Source: Leptolyngbya sp. SIO4C5 (GTDB lineage: Bacteria; Cyanobacteriota; Cyanobacteriia; Phormidesmidales; Phormidesmidaceae). From it: 14,001 nucleotides of DNA. Shown in pieces: positions 7,135 to 14,001 of this stretch. How positions within the stretch are numbered: the stretch's first letter is position 1; every line of letters begins with the position of its first letter. A program made the position numbers and the translations under genes. The stretch covers positions 1 through 14,001 of the forward strand of contig JAAHIC010000039.1 in the NCBI GenBank assembly GCA_010671965.1, in the 5' to 3' direction. The notes under the pieces are model-generated. The model was not told the DNA's origin, did no database searches, and saw only the letters and a list, made by a program, of their open reading frames with translations.

Positions 7135-10100
7135 AGGTATTCTGACGCTTCTGACAGTTGGTCCAAAATGGTTTGCAGCGTAGTTGAATCAGCAGCTTCG
7201 ACGAGTACAGCCTCTTGCCCCTGCGTTTGCAGGGCTTGATGCATGGCTTCTGCTTGAGGATGATGGCGATCGCACAGCTTCAGGCAACGTTCACCCCGCC
7301 TGATTTCAGCAAAATATTGGCCAATCACTTGGCCGTTGGCTTGAATATCGCTGCCAGCATCTACGGTCAGAGACTCGTCACTGGCAATTTGTTGAATCAG
7401 AGGTCGCCACCGGGGATCAAATAACTCGAGATCTAGAGAGCTGTCTGGGCGATAGTTGGAGGGTGATGCGGTAGCTGCGTCAGCTTGGGGGACTACAAAC
7501 CAGTCAGGGCGATCGCGAATAGCTTTGGCCTGTTGCTTCCCTAACAACATCCGACCTATGCGGAATAAGGTTTTGGCCATCTTGTCGCGATCGCTTAAGT
7601 CGCCACAGGCGATCGTGACCACTTCATAGCCTTCATTGACTAACTCATCCCGAATCGCCTGGTCTTTCTGCGAGCGCTCTGGATCCCCGTGCAAAGACCG
7701 ACTCATACCATCTAAGTACAGGCAAATCCCTTCCTTGAGGTCATTGGGATCTTCAAAGAAGAAATCGGGGGTGGTGCTGCCTAATGGACGGCCCAAATCG
7801 ATTGACTTTTGGGGAATTGGATTTGGGAAGCCCGCTCGCTCCAACATGGTTTGCAGCAACTTTTCGGGGGCGTTGACGGGCCGATGCTCAGCATCTTCGG
7901 TCTTAGAGGGTAGCTTGGCTGGAATCGGATGGCTTTGCGTGAGAATATCACCCCACTGCTGCAATTTCTTGAGCGCCGTATGCCGATTGAGAAAGCGATG
8001 ATAGTAGGCGTTACGGAAATTGAACAAGCAATCGATGCAGGCGGTCTCACACCGGGATTGGCAGCCGTCCACGACTGCGATCGCGGCATCGACGATAGCT
8101 GGCCACTTGGCGGTGAGCTGCTCGAGCAAACCGGACCCACCGGGCATCGGGTCATACAACAACACATCAACCCGCTCTGTCCCCGAATGACCGATGGTGA
8201 GGATCTGGAGATCTTCTAAGTCCATTTCGAGGATGTTGCTGGCCCCATGACGAATCGCTTCCATGATGCTGTAAGCCACCTCGCGGTTCTCACAGTCTTG
8301 GAAGCTCAGGGCATCGGCGATCACATCGGCAAAGACCCCTGTCGGCTGAGTGTCACTGCCACAGCGGTTTTTGTGATCCTCTAAAAAGAGTTGTAGATCG
8401 CGATCAGAGGTAAACGGCGAACGGCTCTGGCCGCAGACGAGGCAGATGGTGTAGCCCAGATCATTAGTGCGAACCCGGTTAGCCGGTCCTACATTGACCA
8501 GCCGAAAATGGACATTTTGGCGGAGTTGAACGGGTTGCATGCCCCAGTTAAAGGCCAGTCCGCCGCTATGGCGATCCTGCTCATAGCCCAGGATCGTGAC
8601 AGGCATCTGGAAACGGTTATCTTCATCATCTGAGATGTTGGATTGATGGGACAAGTCCACATCACACATCGGGACCGCTTTGAGCGCTGAGGATAACAAG
8701 CTAGCGGAGAGCTGCTGTCCGGCCCCAATTTCTTTGATCGCTTCATTGCCAACGTCCACTTGGAAATACGTTGGATCATCAAGTTCTAAATGAAAATAGC
8801 GCGGGACAAACCGTTGCCCGTTGGCATAGATCAAGTTACCAGGAACGTATTCCCGCAACGCGACACTGGATGGCCGGGGCAGTTCGAAATCCTGCATCCA
8901 GCTAATACTACGGGGCATCAAAGCAGTTCCTCGAACGCTGCCGATATCTAACCCATATCCTGGCAGAAAGCCCTCAGCCGCCAGCACGCTATAGGTGACG
9001 GTATCGTCAAAGCCTTCGGCATCACTGCGCTTGCCTCGGCTTTGCCCTTTGAGTTTCTTCACCAGGCGATCGCAGCGGCGAAATAGTGCTTCCCCTTCTG
9101 GATCGAGCGACCCTTTGACCGTGCGCTCCTCCGAGAGTCGCCGGATTTGGCTCATGGCCCACTGCAAACGTTTCCAAAGACGGTCAATTACATCCGCCAG
9201 CTTGTCGCCCATCTGCGCAATGTGCTGCTTGAGTTCTTTTTCCTGAACGGCCATTGCATCGATAGCGGGCCAGGTTTCGGCAAAGGCTTGAGCAACCTGC
9301 TTGTAAAGAGACGGAGCATATTTCTGCATGAGGTCAGTGAGGGCGCTGACATCGAGGGGCGATCGCCGGATATAGCCGCTATCGTCAAACAGATATGCTT
9401 TGACTTGGCCGGGGAAGCAGGTGCCCAAAACGGTGGCGATTTCTTCGCGATCGTCCTGCGTGAGATCAGGGGCGCTGCGGGCCATCTGATGAAGCGCCGT
9501 CAGTACCGTTGCCCGAACGTGTTTGCCCACCATCAAGGTGTTGCGCAAATTGAGCTTTGGGGGATCAATCTGGCCTTCGAGGAGTCTCAAAGGCTCTTTG
9601 AAGTAGGCGCGATCGTGACTCGCGCCTCGGGCATAGGTCAGGTTGACCGCCATGCGGTGACGTCGACCCGCGCGGCCTACCCGCTGCCAGTAGTTGGAGG
9701 GCAAGGGAGGCACGTTGCGCATCAGCACTGAATCGAGCGAGCCAATATCGACGCCCATTTCCAGGGTTGGCGTGCAGACCAACGAATTAATGAGTTCGCT
9801 ATCGCCTTTGAAAATACGCTCAATGCGATCGCGCTTTTCATGGGGCACCTGAGCCGAATGCTCTTCGGGGCGGAGCATTTCAAACTGCTCATCTAAGACC
9901 CGCAGGTCATAGTCATCTGGATTCTCCGGTTCATAGGCAATGGTGCCATCGCAGCGCCAACCGGGGCAGGCCATATGGGGAGTGGGTCGCGGATGCGATC
10001 GCCGACAGACACCACAGCGATAAACCCCGGAGCTGGGCAGGATACGCAATTTGTCAGCATCAATTTGATAAACCCCTTCGCAGCCCCGCAGGGGTTTGTT

Positions 10101-12890
10101 GTAGGCATTTTTGAGGACGCTGGGCACCAACAGCTGTAGTTTGCTCTGTAAGCAGTACCAAAGCTCTTGGAAAAAGACATCCATGTCCTCAGCCGCAACG
10201 CCCCAACTGCGGGCGGCTTGACGGGCGACGGTATCCCCTTTGGAACTGAGCCATTGCTGCACTCGGGATGCACTGTCTTCATTCTTACGGGTCAGCTTGA
10301 GGCCACGAGGAACGCCCGTTAAAATCGGCATGTAGCCGCGCTGAATTTCAAAATCGCCTTCTTTCCACTTTTTGGAGAAGAGATACCCCTCGCGATCCAA
10401 CAGGATATTGTTGCGTCGGGTCACATCGAGCAGAGTGGCAATTCCTTGCACCAGCGCTTCAGGTGGCACCCCCAGGCGCGGTGCCCAGTGCTGAATGAAA
10501 TCCAAATTGGGCGTTAAGCCTCGATACTCAATTTGAATACGGCCCCAGGGTTCAAGCCCAATGCGCTGCTTCACTCCAGCCGTAATCTCGCGTAAAATTT
10601 GAATCCGCAGGAAGCACTTGCGCTCTTCGGCGTGCTTCAATCCCTCTGCCTCTTTTCGATGCACCCGCCAGACTTCGGGGATGAGGGAGCGGCTTAAATC
10701 ATCATCAGCATCAATGACGGCATCCAGACGGGCGGTCAAATCACCGATGGAAATGGCACCATCCGCAATTTGGTCATACATCAAACTGCGGAGGCGATAT
10801 CGGCGAGCATGGTCTTGCATCCATCCGGCCTGGAACGCTGCGTCTTGTCGATTGTCGGCAAAGACCAGAAGTCGCTTGCGCTCGGCATGGTGCAGCATGT
10901 TTTGGGCTAACACATGCACGTCTGAAACGGCGGTTGCTCGAATCGGACGGGCAGGCTCACGATAACGGCCAAAGTAGCTGCGCCCGCTTGCCTGACATGC
11001 AATACAGGAACTTAAATGTCCAGGGTGTTTAGAATTTTGCCGAACCACCAGTAGCGAAACAAGCTCACCTTTACGACCGCAACTCCCACACTGGTAAATG
11101 GAATCAGTGTGGAGCGTGCCGCAGGCTCGACAAAAATAGATGGGGGTGGTCGATCGCGGGTGACTGCGAGGCTTGTTCTCAGTCTCGTCTTCATCTTGGG
11201 TGATGAGGCGGTCAACTAGCAGTAGGCGATCGCCCTTGTGCTCTAAGCCCAATGGCTTCCAGAGGGTGAGGTCGTCGTGGGCTTGACCGCCAGTAGGCTG
11301 TTTATCCGTAAATTTGAAATCAGCGACAGAGTGAGCGAAGTAATGCTGCCCACAGGTATTACAGGTCAGCACCGGCAGACGGTAAAGGTCATCTTGATTG
11401 GTGCCTGCGGTATCTTCAGCGGAGAGCCATAATTTAGGCCGTTTTTGCTCCTTCGGGAAGGTAACCACCGCACCGCCTACACCGCGCACAAAGCCATGAA
11501 TCACCGGGCGCAATAGTGGGCGACCGTCTCGGCGGGAGGCGGCTCCTAATGCCAGCCAAATTAAAACTTCTTCTTCAGAGACAGGGCGATCGATAAGCTG
11601 TTTGAGATGGCGAAGCACATCGGTTAGGTGCCGAGGATGCTTGAGCACCTGGGTCGCGAGTTTATGAACTAGGGTATTGGCAGCTAAGGAATCGTAGAGC
11701 TGTGCTTGCCAATTGTCTGGATTAAGACTGAGGCCAGTGATCTGGCGGTAAACGTGGCAGACTGAAGGCCCAGGATTATCTTCTTCTACAGCAGCCAGCA
11801 CATACCTCAGCAGGGTCGCAGGCTCAGTCACCAAAGGGTCTGCCAGTTGGCGCTGATTAGCCCAGACATCTTGTTGATATTGCTCACCGACTAAAGCAAC
11901 ATTCTCTTCTGGGATGCCGAAGAAACGAGCAGCAAATTCCTGAGCAACGGAAAAACCTTCAGAGGTATTAGGATTGGCGATGGTGGCTGAAGTGGCGACA
12001 CAAACAGTTTTGGTGAGCGATTTGCCGCAGAAGGCTCGCAAACGGCGAATTAGGCAGGCTGTTTCGGCTCCATTGGCCCCGCTGAAGGTATGTGCTTCGT
12101 CAAAGACGAGAAAATCTAGACGCGCATTGTCGAACAGCGTGATATCACACTGGCGAGTTAGCAGGAGTTCGAGCTGCTTGACGTTGGTGAGCAAAATGCG
12201 GGGCGGTTTCTCGCGCATCTCTTCACGGGAAACGCGCTCTTCGGGGGGGAAAATGGCATCCGGACGCTTTTCGGCTTGCGCTTTTTGGACGGCGGCTTGA
12301 TAGTCGGCTTCAGAAGCTCCCGGTTTGAGGCGGGTTCCAGCGATGTAGGCTGCTTGTTCAGCGGTCTTGCCCACGTACATGCCAAAAGAAATGCCGGTAC
12401 CTGCTAGCAAACTCCGTAAACGCCCTAGCTGATCTTCGGCGAGGGCATTCATGGGGTAAACGATGACAGCGCTAATGCCTTCAGGCGTGCCTTGTTCGCG
12501 GAGTTTGAGGCAATGGCTGATGATGGGATAAAGGAAGCACTCGGTTTTACCCGAACCTGTGCCGGTCGAGACTAAGGTTGTCTTGCCTTCATGAATTGCC
12601 CGAATTGCTGTTTCCTGATGCCCATATACTGACGGATAGGGAATCAAGGACTGCATGAAGGTGTGAAAAATACCTTCTTCGATCAACTGCTCGACACTTG
12701 CACCCTGTCGAAAGACCTGGCTGAGACTGATGTAAGGACCTTTGAGTAAAGGGGTAGAGCGAGTAGTCTCTAAATTAAGCAGCGTGCGCATCTGCTCGTA
12801 GAGATTACTATCGGAGAATGGGTAAGCTGTCAGTTGGTATCGGAGAAAGTCGCTGACGACGTTTTCCGTGTAGACAATAGGATTGAGCAT
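7131..12890 (-). CDS. giant DEAH helicase with zinc clusters, DUF1998 region and nuclease-like C-terminus (1919 aa; DruE/COG1205-like)
   Basis: This is a superfamily 2 helicase of the COG1205/DUF1998 class. Counting from the ATG at 12890, it has Walker A STGTGSGKT (about 108-116), motif Ia YPMNALAEDQ (145-154), DEAH (264-267) and motif III TSAT (300-303). Motifs V and VI follow as TLEMGVDIG (about 1040) and QRVGRAGRR (about 1070). Cysteine pairs suggest several zinc sites: CNTCG near 511, CRACG and CGSCG near 597-615, CIAC near 632, CGVC near 958, CLVC near 1484. The DUF1998 signature is DPMPGGSGLLEQL (about 1578) followed by a four-cysteine run ending CETACIDC (about 1615). Residues ~1700-1770 look like a Vsr/DUF559-type nuclease. 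I prefer this ATG over a TTG at 12914, because relatives appear to begin near MLNPIVYTENVV, although neither start has a good ribosome-binding site. Size and layout recall DruE of Druantia (about 1,800-2,100 aa) or fused DrmA/DrmB of DISARM. A defence role is inference. Confidence 0.85.
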   Translation of the reverse strand: MLNPIVYTENVVSDFLRYQLTAYPFSDSNLYEQMRTLLNLETTRSTPLLKGPYISLSQVFRQGASVEQLIEEGIFHTFMQSLIPYPSVYGHQETAIRAIHEGKTTLVSTGTGSGKTECFLYPIISHCLKLREQGTPEGISAVIVYPMNALAEDQLGRLRSLLAGTGISFGMYVGKTAEQAAYIAGTRLKPGASEADYQAAVQKAQAEKRPDAIFPPEERVSREEMREKPPRILLTNVKQLELLLTRQCDITLFDNARLDFLVFDEAHTFSGANGAETACLIRRLRAFCGKSLTKTVCVATSATIANPNTSEGFSVAQEFAARFFGIPEENVALVGEQYQQDVWANQRQLADPLVTEPATLLRYVLAAVEEDNPGPSVCHVYRQITGLSLNPDNWQAQLYDSLAANTLVHKLATQVLKHPRHLTDVLRHLKQLIDRPVSEEEVLIWLALGAASRRDGRPLLRPVIHGFVRGVGGAVVTFPKEQKRPKLWLSAEDTAGTNQDDLYRLPVLTCNTCGQHYFAHSVADFKFTDKQPTGGQAHDDLTLWKPLGLEHKGDRLLLVDRLITQDEDETENKPRSHPRSTTPIYFCRACGTLHTDSIYQCGSCGRKGELVSLLVVRQNSKHPGHLSSCIACQASGRSYFGRYREPARPIRATAVSDVHVLAQNMLHHAERKRLLVFADNRQDAAFQAGWMQDHARRYRLRSLMYDQIADGAISIGDLTARLDAVIDADDDLSRSLIPEVWRVHRKEAEGLKHAEERKCFLRIQILREITAGVKQRIGLEPWGRIQIEYRGLTPNLDFIQHWAPRLGVPPEALVQGIATLLDVTRRNNILLDREGYLFSKKWKEGDFEIQRGYMPILTGVPRGLKLTRKNEDSASRVQQWLSSKGDTVARQAARSWGVAAEDMDVFFQELWYCLQSKLQLLVPSVLKNAYNKPLRGCEGVYQIDADKLRILPSSGVYRCGVCRRSHPRPTPHMACPGWRCDGTIAYEPENPDDYDLRVLDEQFEMLRPEEHSAQVPHEKRDRIERIFKGDSELINSLVCTPTLEMGVDIGSLDSVLMRNVPPLPSNYWQRVGRAGRRHRMAVNLTYARGASHDRAYFKEPLRLLEGQIDPPKLNLRNTLMVGKHVRATVLTALHQMARSAPDLTQDDREEIATVLGTCFPGQVKAYLFDDSGYIRRSPLDVSALTDLMQKYAPSLYKQVAQAFAETWPAIDAMAVQEKELKQHIAQMGDKLADVIDRLWKRLQWAMSQIRRLSEERTVKGSLDPEGEALFRRCDRLVKKLKGQSRGKRSDAEGFDDTVTYSVLAAEGFLPGYGLDIGSVRGTALMPRSISWMQDFELPRPSSVALREYVPGNLIYANGQRFVPRYFHLELDDPTYFQVDVGNEAIKEIGAGQQLSASLLSSALKAVPMCDVDLSHQSNISDDEDNRFQMPVTILGYEQDRHSGGLAFNWGMQPVQLRQNVHFRLVNVGPANRVRTNDLGYTICLVCGQSRSPFTSDRDLQLFLEDHKNRCGSDTQPTGVFADVIADALSFQDCENREVAYSIMEAIRHGASNILEMDLEDLQILTIGHSGTERVDVLLYDPMPGGSGLLEQLTAKWPAIVDAAIAVVDGCQSRCETACIDCLFNFRNAYYHRFLNRHTALKKLQQWGDILTQSHPIPAKLPSKTEDAEHRPVNAPEKLLQTMLERAGFPNPIPQKSIDLGRPLGSTTPDFFFEDPNDLKEGICLYLDGMSRSLHGDPERSQKDQAIRDELVNEGYEVVTIACGDLSDRDKMAKTLFRIGRMLLGKQQAKAIRDRPDWFVVPQADAATASPSNYRPDSSLDLELFDPRWRPLIQQIASDESLTVDAGSDIQANGQVIGQYFAEIRRGERCLKLCDRHHPQAEAMHQALQTQGQEAVLVEAADSTTLQTILDQLSEASEYL

Positions 12891-12927
12891 GTGTGTCGCG
12901 ATCTGGGGCAGCAAGTTTCGTGTGTAG

Positions 12928-13077
12928 TCAATACACCTCTAGCTCTCTAAAGTACTTCTTTAAAGATGCCCCAAAATCTCCGTGAATCAACGGATTTACC
13001 ACTATATCCGAAGTGAATGTTTGGTCAAACAAACTTAGTACATTCACACCAGCGACATCGAGAAAGAGCCTAGACAT
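12928..13077 (-). CDS. small hypothetical protein in the helicase operon (49 aa)
   Basis: This short open frame fills the gap between the coiled-coil gene and the giant helicase gene. It starts with ATG only 5 bases after the coiled-coil stop and ends 37 bases before the helicase ATG (13 before the alternative TTG). The translation begins MSRLFLDVAGVNVLSLFDQ and ends ASLKKYFRELEVY. It has a protein-like composition: hydrophobic positions spaced as in strands and helices, one histidine, no cysteine, and a basic-acidic helical end. It has no signal peptide or clear membrane span, and I do not recognise the family. The tight spacing on both sides and the lack of any stop over 49 codons favour a real gene. 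It could instead be the tail of a larger protein shifted out of frame, or chance. No strong ribosome-binding site precedes it, so translation may depend on coupling to the upstream gene. Confidence 0.55.
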   Translation of the reverse strand: MSRLFLDVAGVNVLSLFDQTFTSDIVVNPLIHGDFGASLKKYFRELEVY

Positions 13078-13082
13078 AGAAA

Positions 13083-13931
13083 TTAGGACTTCTGTGTTGT
13101 GTTGTCTTTAGATTCATTCAAGGAATTGAACAGCTTGAAGGGATTGCACAGCTTAATTTTCTTGCGTTCTTCTTCTAGCTGTTGCTTAACTGTGCTTAGT
13201 TCATCTTGACATTGTTGCTGCGCTTCTTTCTGAGCTTGCTCACTGCGTTCAAGGTGGGCTACTCGATCGTTGAGCTTGCCTTTTTCATAGTTTGAGCGAT
13301 GATGTTTCTCTTGAAGGGCATCATATTTAGCTTCTAATGCCTCTAATTTGCCTGCTAGCAAACTTTTTTGTGCAACTTCTGCGCTGAGACTTTTTTGGCA
13401 AGCCAAAACTTCTGCTCTTGAAGAATCGTATTTTGTTTGCAGGCTATTACCGGCTTTAGCTAAATCCTGAAGATGTTGAGCTTGCAGTGCTAACTGTTCT
13501 TCTGTATGTCTAACCTGTGTAACTAAGGTCGCAGAGGCTGAGGGAATCGCCTTCAGCGAATTAGTGACAGCTGAGAGACTCTGTTGAAGATCGGAGAAGT
13601 CAATAGACTTAGACCCTGAAGTTAAACTGTACCTGTTCCAGAGTGAGCGAAGTATGGTTACAGCTTGCTGTGGTGAGTTTTTGGCTCTGAAATCGTATCT
13701 CACTGGAAGTAGAATCGCGACATCCGATGAGTTATTGGTATCTTCAGCTTCAGCACTATTAAGACGTTCAATAAGCTCAGTTAGCGATGATGACAAGGAA
13801 TCCCTAAGTATTTGGAGCTGTTGCTCTCGTTCAGTCACTAGGCGCTGGTAACCATCCAAATCATTTGTTAGGGTTTGCTGTCTAGTCTGAGCTTTGTCTA
13901 ACTCCTGGCGATGTTGATTGCTCAATACTCT
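13083..13931 (-). CDS. coiled-coil protein of unknown function, 5' end missing or chimeric
   Basis: The protein is about 280 residues and mostly charged helix with long heptad-like stretches rich in Q, E, K and L. One runs from the start to about residue 65 (QHRQELDKAQTRQQ onwards) and a longer one from about 140 to 265 (RHTEEQLALQAQHL to KQQLEEERKKIKL). Between them a non-coiled part (about 70-125) includes DVAILLPVRYDFRAK and AVTILRSLWNRY, which could be a small globular domain. There is no signal peptide and no clear membrane segment. The only available start is TTG at 13940, but the first three codons lie inside a 70-base inverted copy that reaches the window edge, so I begin the trustworthy coding part at 13931. 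It stops at TAA 13085-13083, five bases before the 49-codon ORF, so it is the first visible gene of the helicase operon. A structural, tethering or sensing role is possible but not shown. Confidence 0.65.
   Translation of the reverse strand, partial: RVLSNQHRQELDKAQTRQQTLTNDLDGYQRLVTEREQQLQILRDSLSSSLTELIERLNSAEAEDTNNSSDVAILLPVRYDFRAKNSPQQAVTILRSLWNRYSLTSGSKSIDFSDLQQSLSAVTNSLKAIPSASATLVTQVRHTEEQLALQAQHLQDLAKAGNSLQTKYDSSRAEVLACQKSLSAEVAQKSLLAGKLEALEAKYDALQEKHHRSNYEKGKLNDRVAHLERSEQAQKEAQQQCQDELSTVKQQLEEERKKIKLCNPFKLFNSLNESKDNTTQKS
13523..13592 (+). repeat. internal arm of a 70-bp perfect inverted repeat
   Basis: These 70 bases, coding inside the coiled-coil gene, are repeated in inverted orientation at 13932-14001 without a mismatch. 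The arms are separated by 339 unique bases. Confidence 0.95.
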
Positions 13932-14001
13932 GATCTTCAACAGAGTCTCTCAGCTGTCACTAATTCGCTGAAGGCGATTCCCTCAGCCTCTGCGACCTTA
14001 G
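13932..14001 (-). repeat. terminal arm of the 70-bp perfect inverted repeat, reaching the window edge
   Basis: This is the exact reverse complement of 13523-13592. The match ends at a GATC shared by both arms and may continue past base 14001. Read on the minus strand it has no sensible coding connection to the coiled-coil gene, with an in-frame TGA just before the TTG at 13940. This suggests a fold-back junction at about 13931/13932. Confidence 0.95.

Noticed and set aside
9147..9731. 194-codon open frame on the plus strand inside the giant helicase gene
   Set aside because: It is antisense to the conserved helicase motif region, and its translation resembles no protein I know. It is a codon-bias shadow.
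13938..13940. TTG at 13940 as the true start of the coiled-coil protein
   Set aside because: It lies within the inverted 70-base copy, so the first three codons are probably foreign to the gene.
1..14001. CRISPR arrays, tRNA or rRNA genes
   Set aside because: No regularly spaced direct repeats and no tRNA- or rRNA-like sequence were seen on reading through; the only clear repeats are transposon ends, target copies, HIP1 octamers and the edge inverted repeat.

Overview
The window is most likely from a cyanobacterium of moderate GC. The octamer GCGATCGC (HIP1), which is over-represented in many cyanobacterial genomes, occurs at least 15 times. Several proteins also belong to families I know as common in cyanobacteria: DUF2949, Uma2 and a single-ORF IS1 transposase. 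I cannot name a genus from this sequence.

Region 1 (1-2450, plus strand) looks like ordinary chromosome. It holds a RecD2-type DNA helicase whose 5' end lies outside the window, then a 63-residue DUF2949 protein. Region 2 (2483-4941) is a graveyard of mobile DNA. The N-terminal piece of a Uma2-type gene is interrupted by an ISNCY-like insertion sequence (2660-4933, 18-bp terminal inverted repeats, 8-bp target duplication AAGGTAGA). That element is itself interrupted by a complete IS1-family element on the opposite strand (3166-4010, 8-bp target duplication CTCTGCTG). Cutting out the IS1 and one target copy restores the outer transposase frame exactly across the junction, but a later in-frame TAA shows that the outer transposase is dead for a second reason. 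Region 3 (5089-14001) is a minus-strand operon read from right to left. It runs from a coiled-coil protein (5' end unreliable), to a 49-codon small ORF, to a giant DEAH helicase with zinc clusters, a DUF1998 region and a C-terminal nuclease-like domain, to a UvrD-type helicase with an N-terminal RelE/ParE-like domain.

The Region 3 operon is the most interesting content. The giant helicase belongs to the COG1205/DUF1998 class that includes DruE of Druantia and the DrmA/DrmB proteins of DISARM. Its stop codon overlaps the start of the RelE-UvrD gene in an ATGA, and the two upstream genes are separated by 5 bases. This arrangement, next to transposon debris, suggests an anti-phage or anti-plasmid defence module of a type I cannot match to a named system. 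That is inference from domain content and gene order.

A caution applies to the right edge. The last 70 bases are a perfect inverted copy of 13523-13592 inside the coiled-coil gene. This is either a real inverted duplication or a fold-back assembly chimera. In both cases the apparent TTG start of the coiled-coil gene lies inside the inverted copy and should not be trusted.
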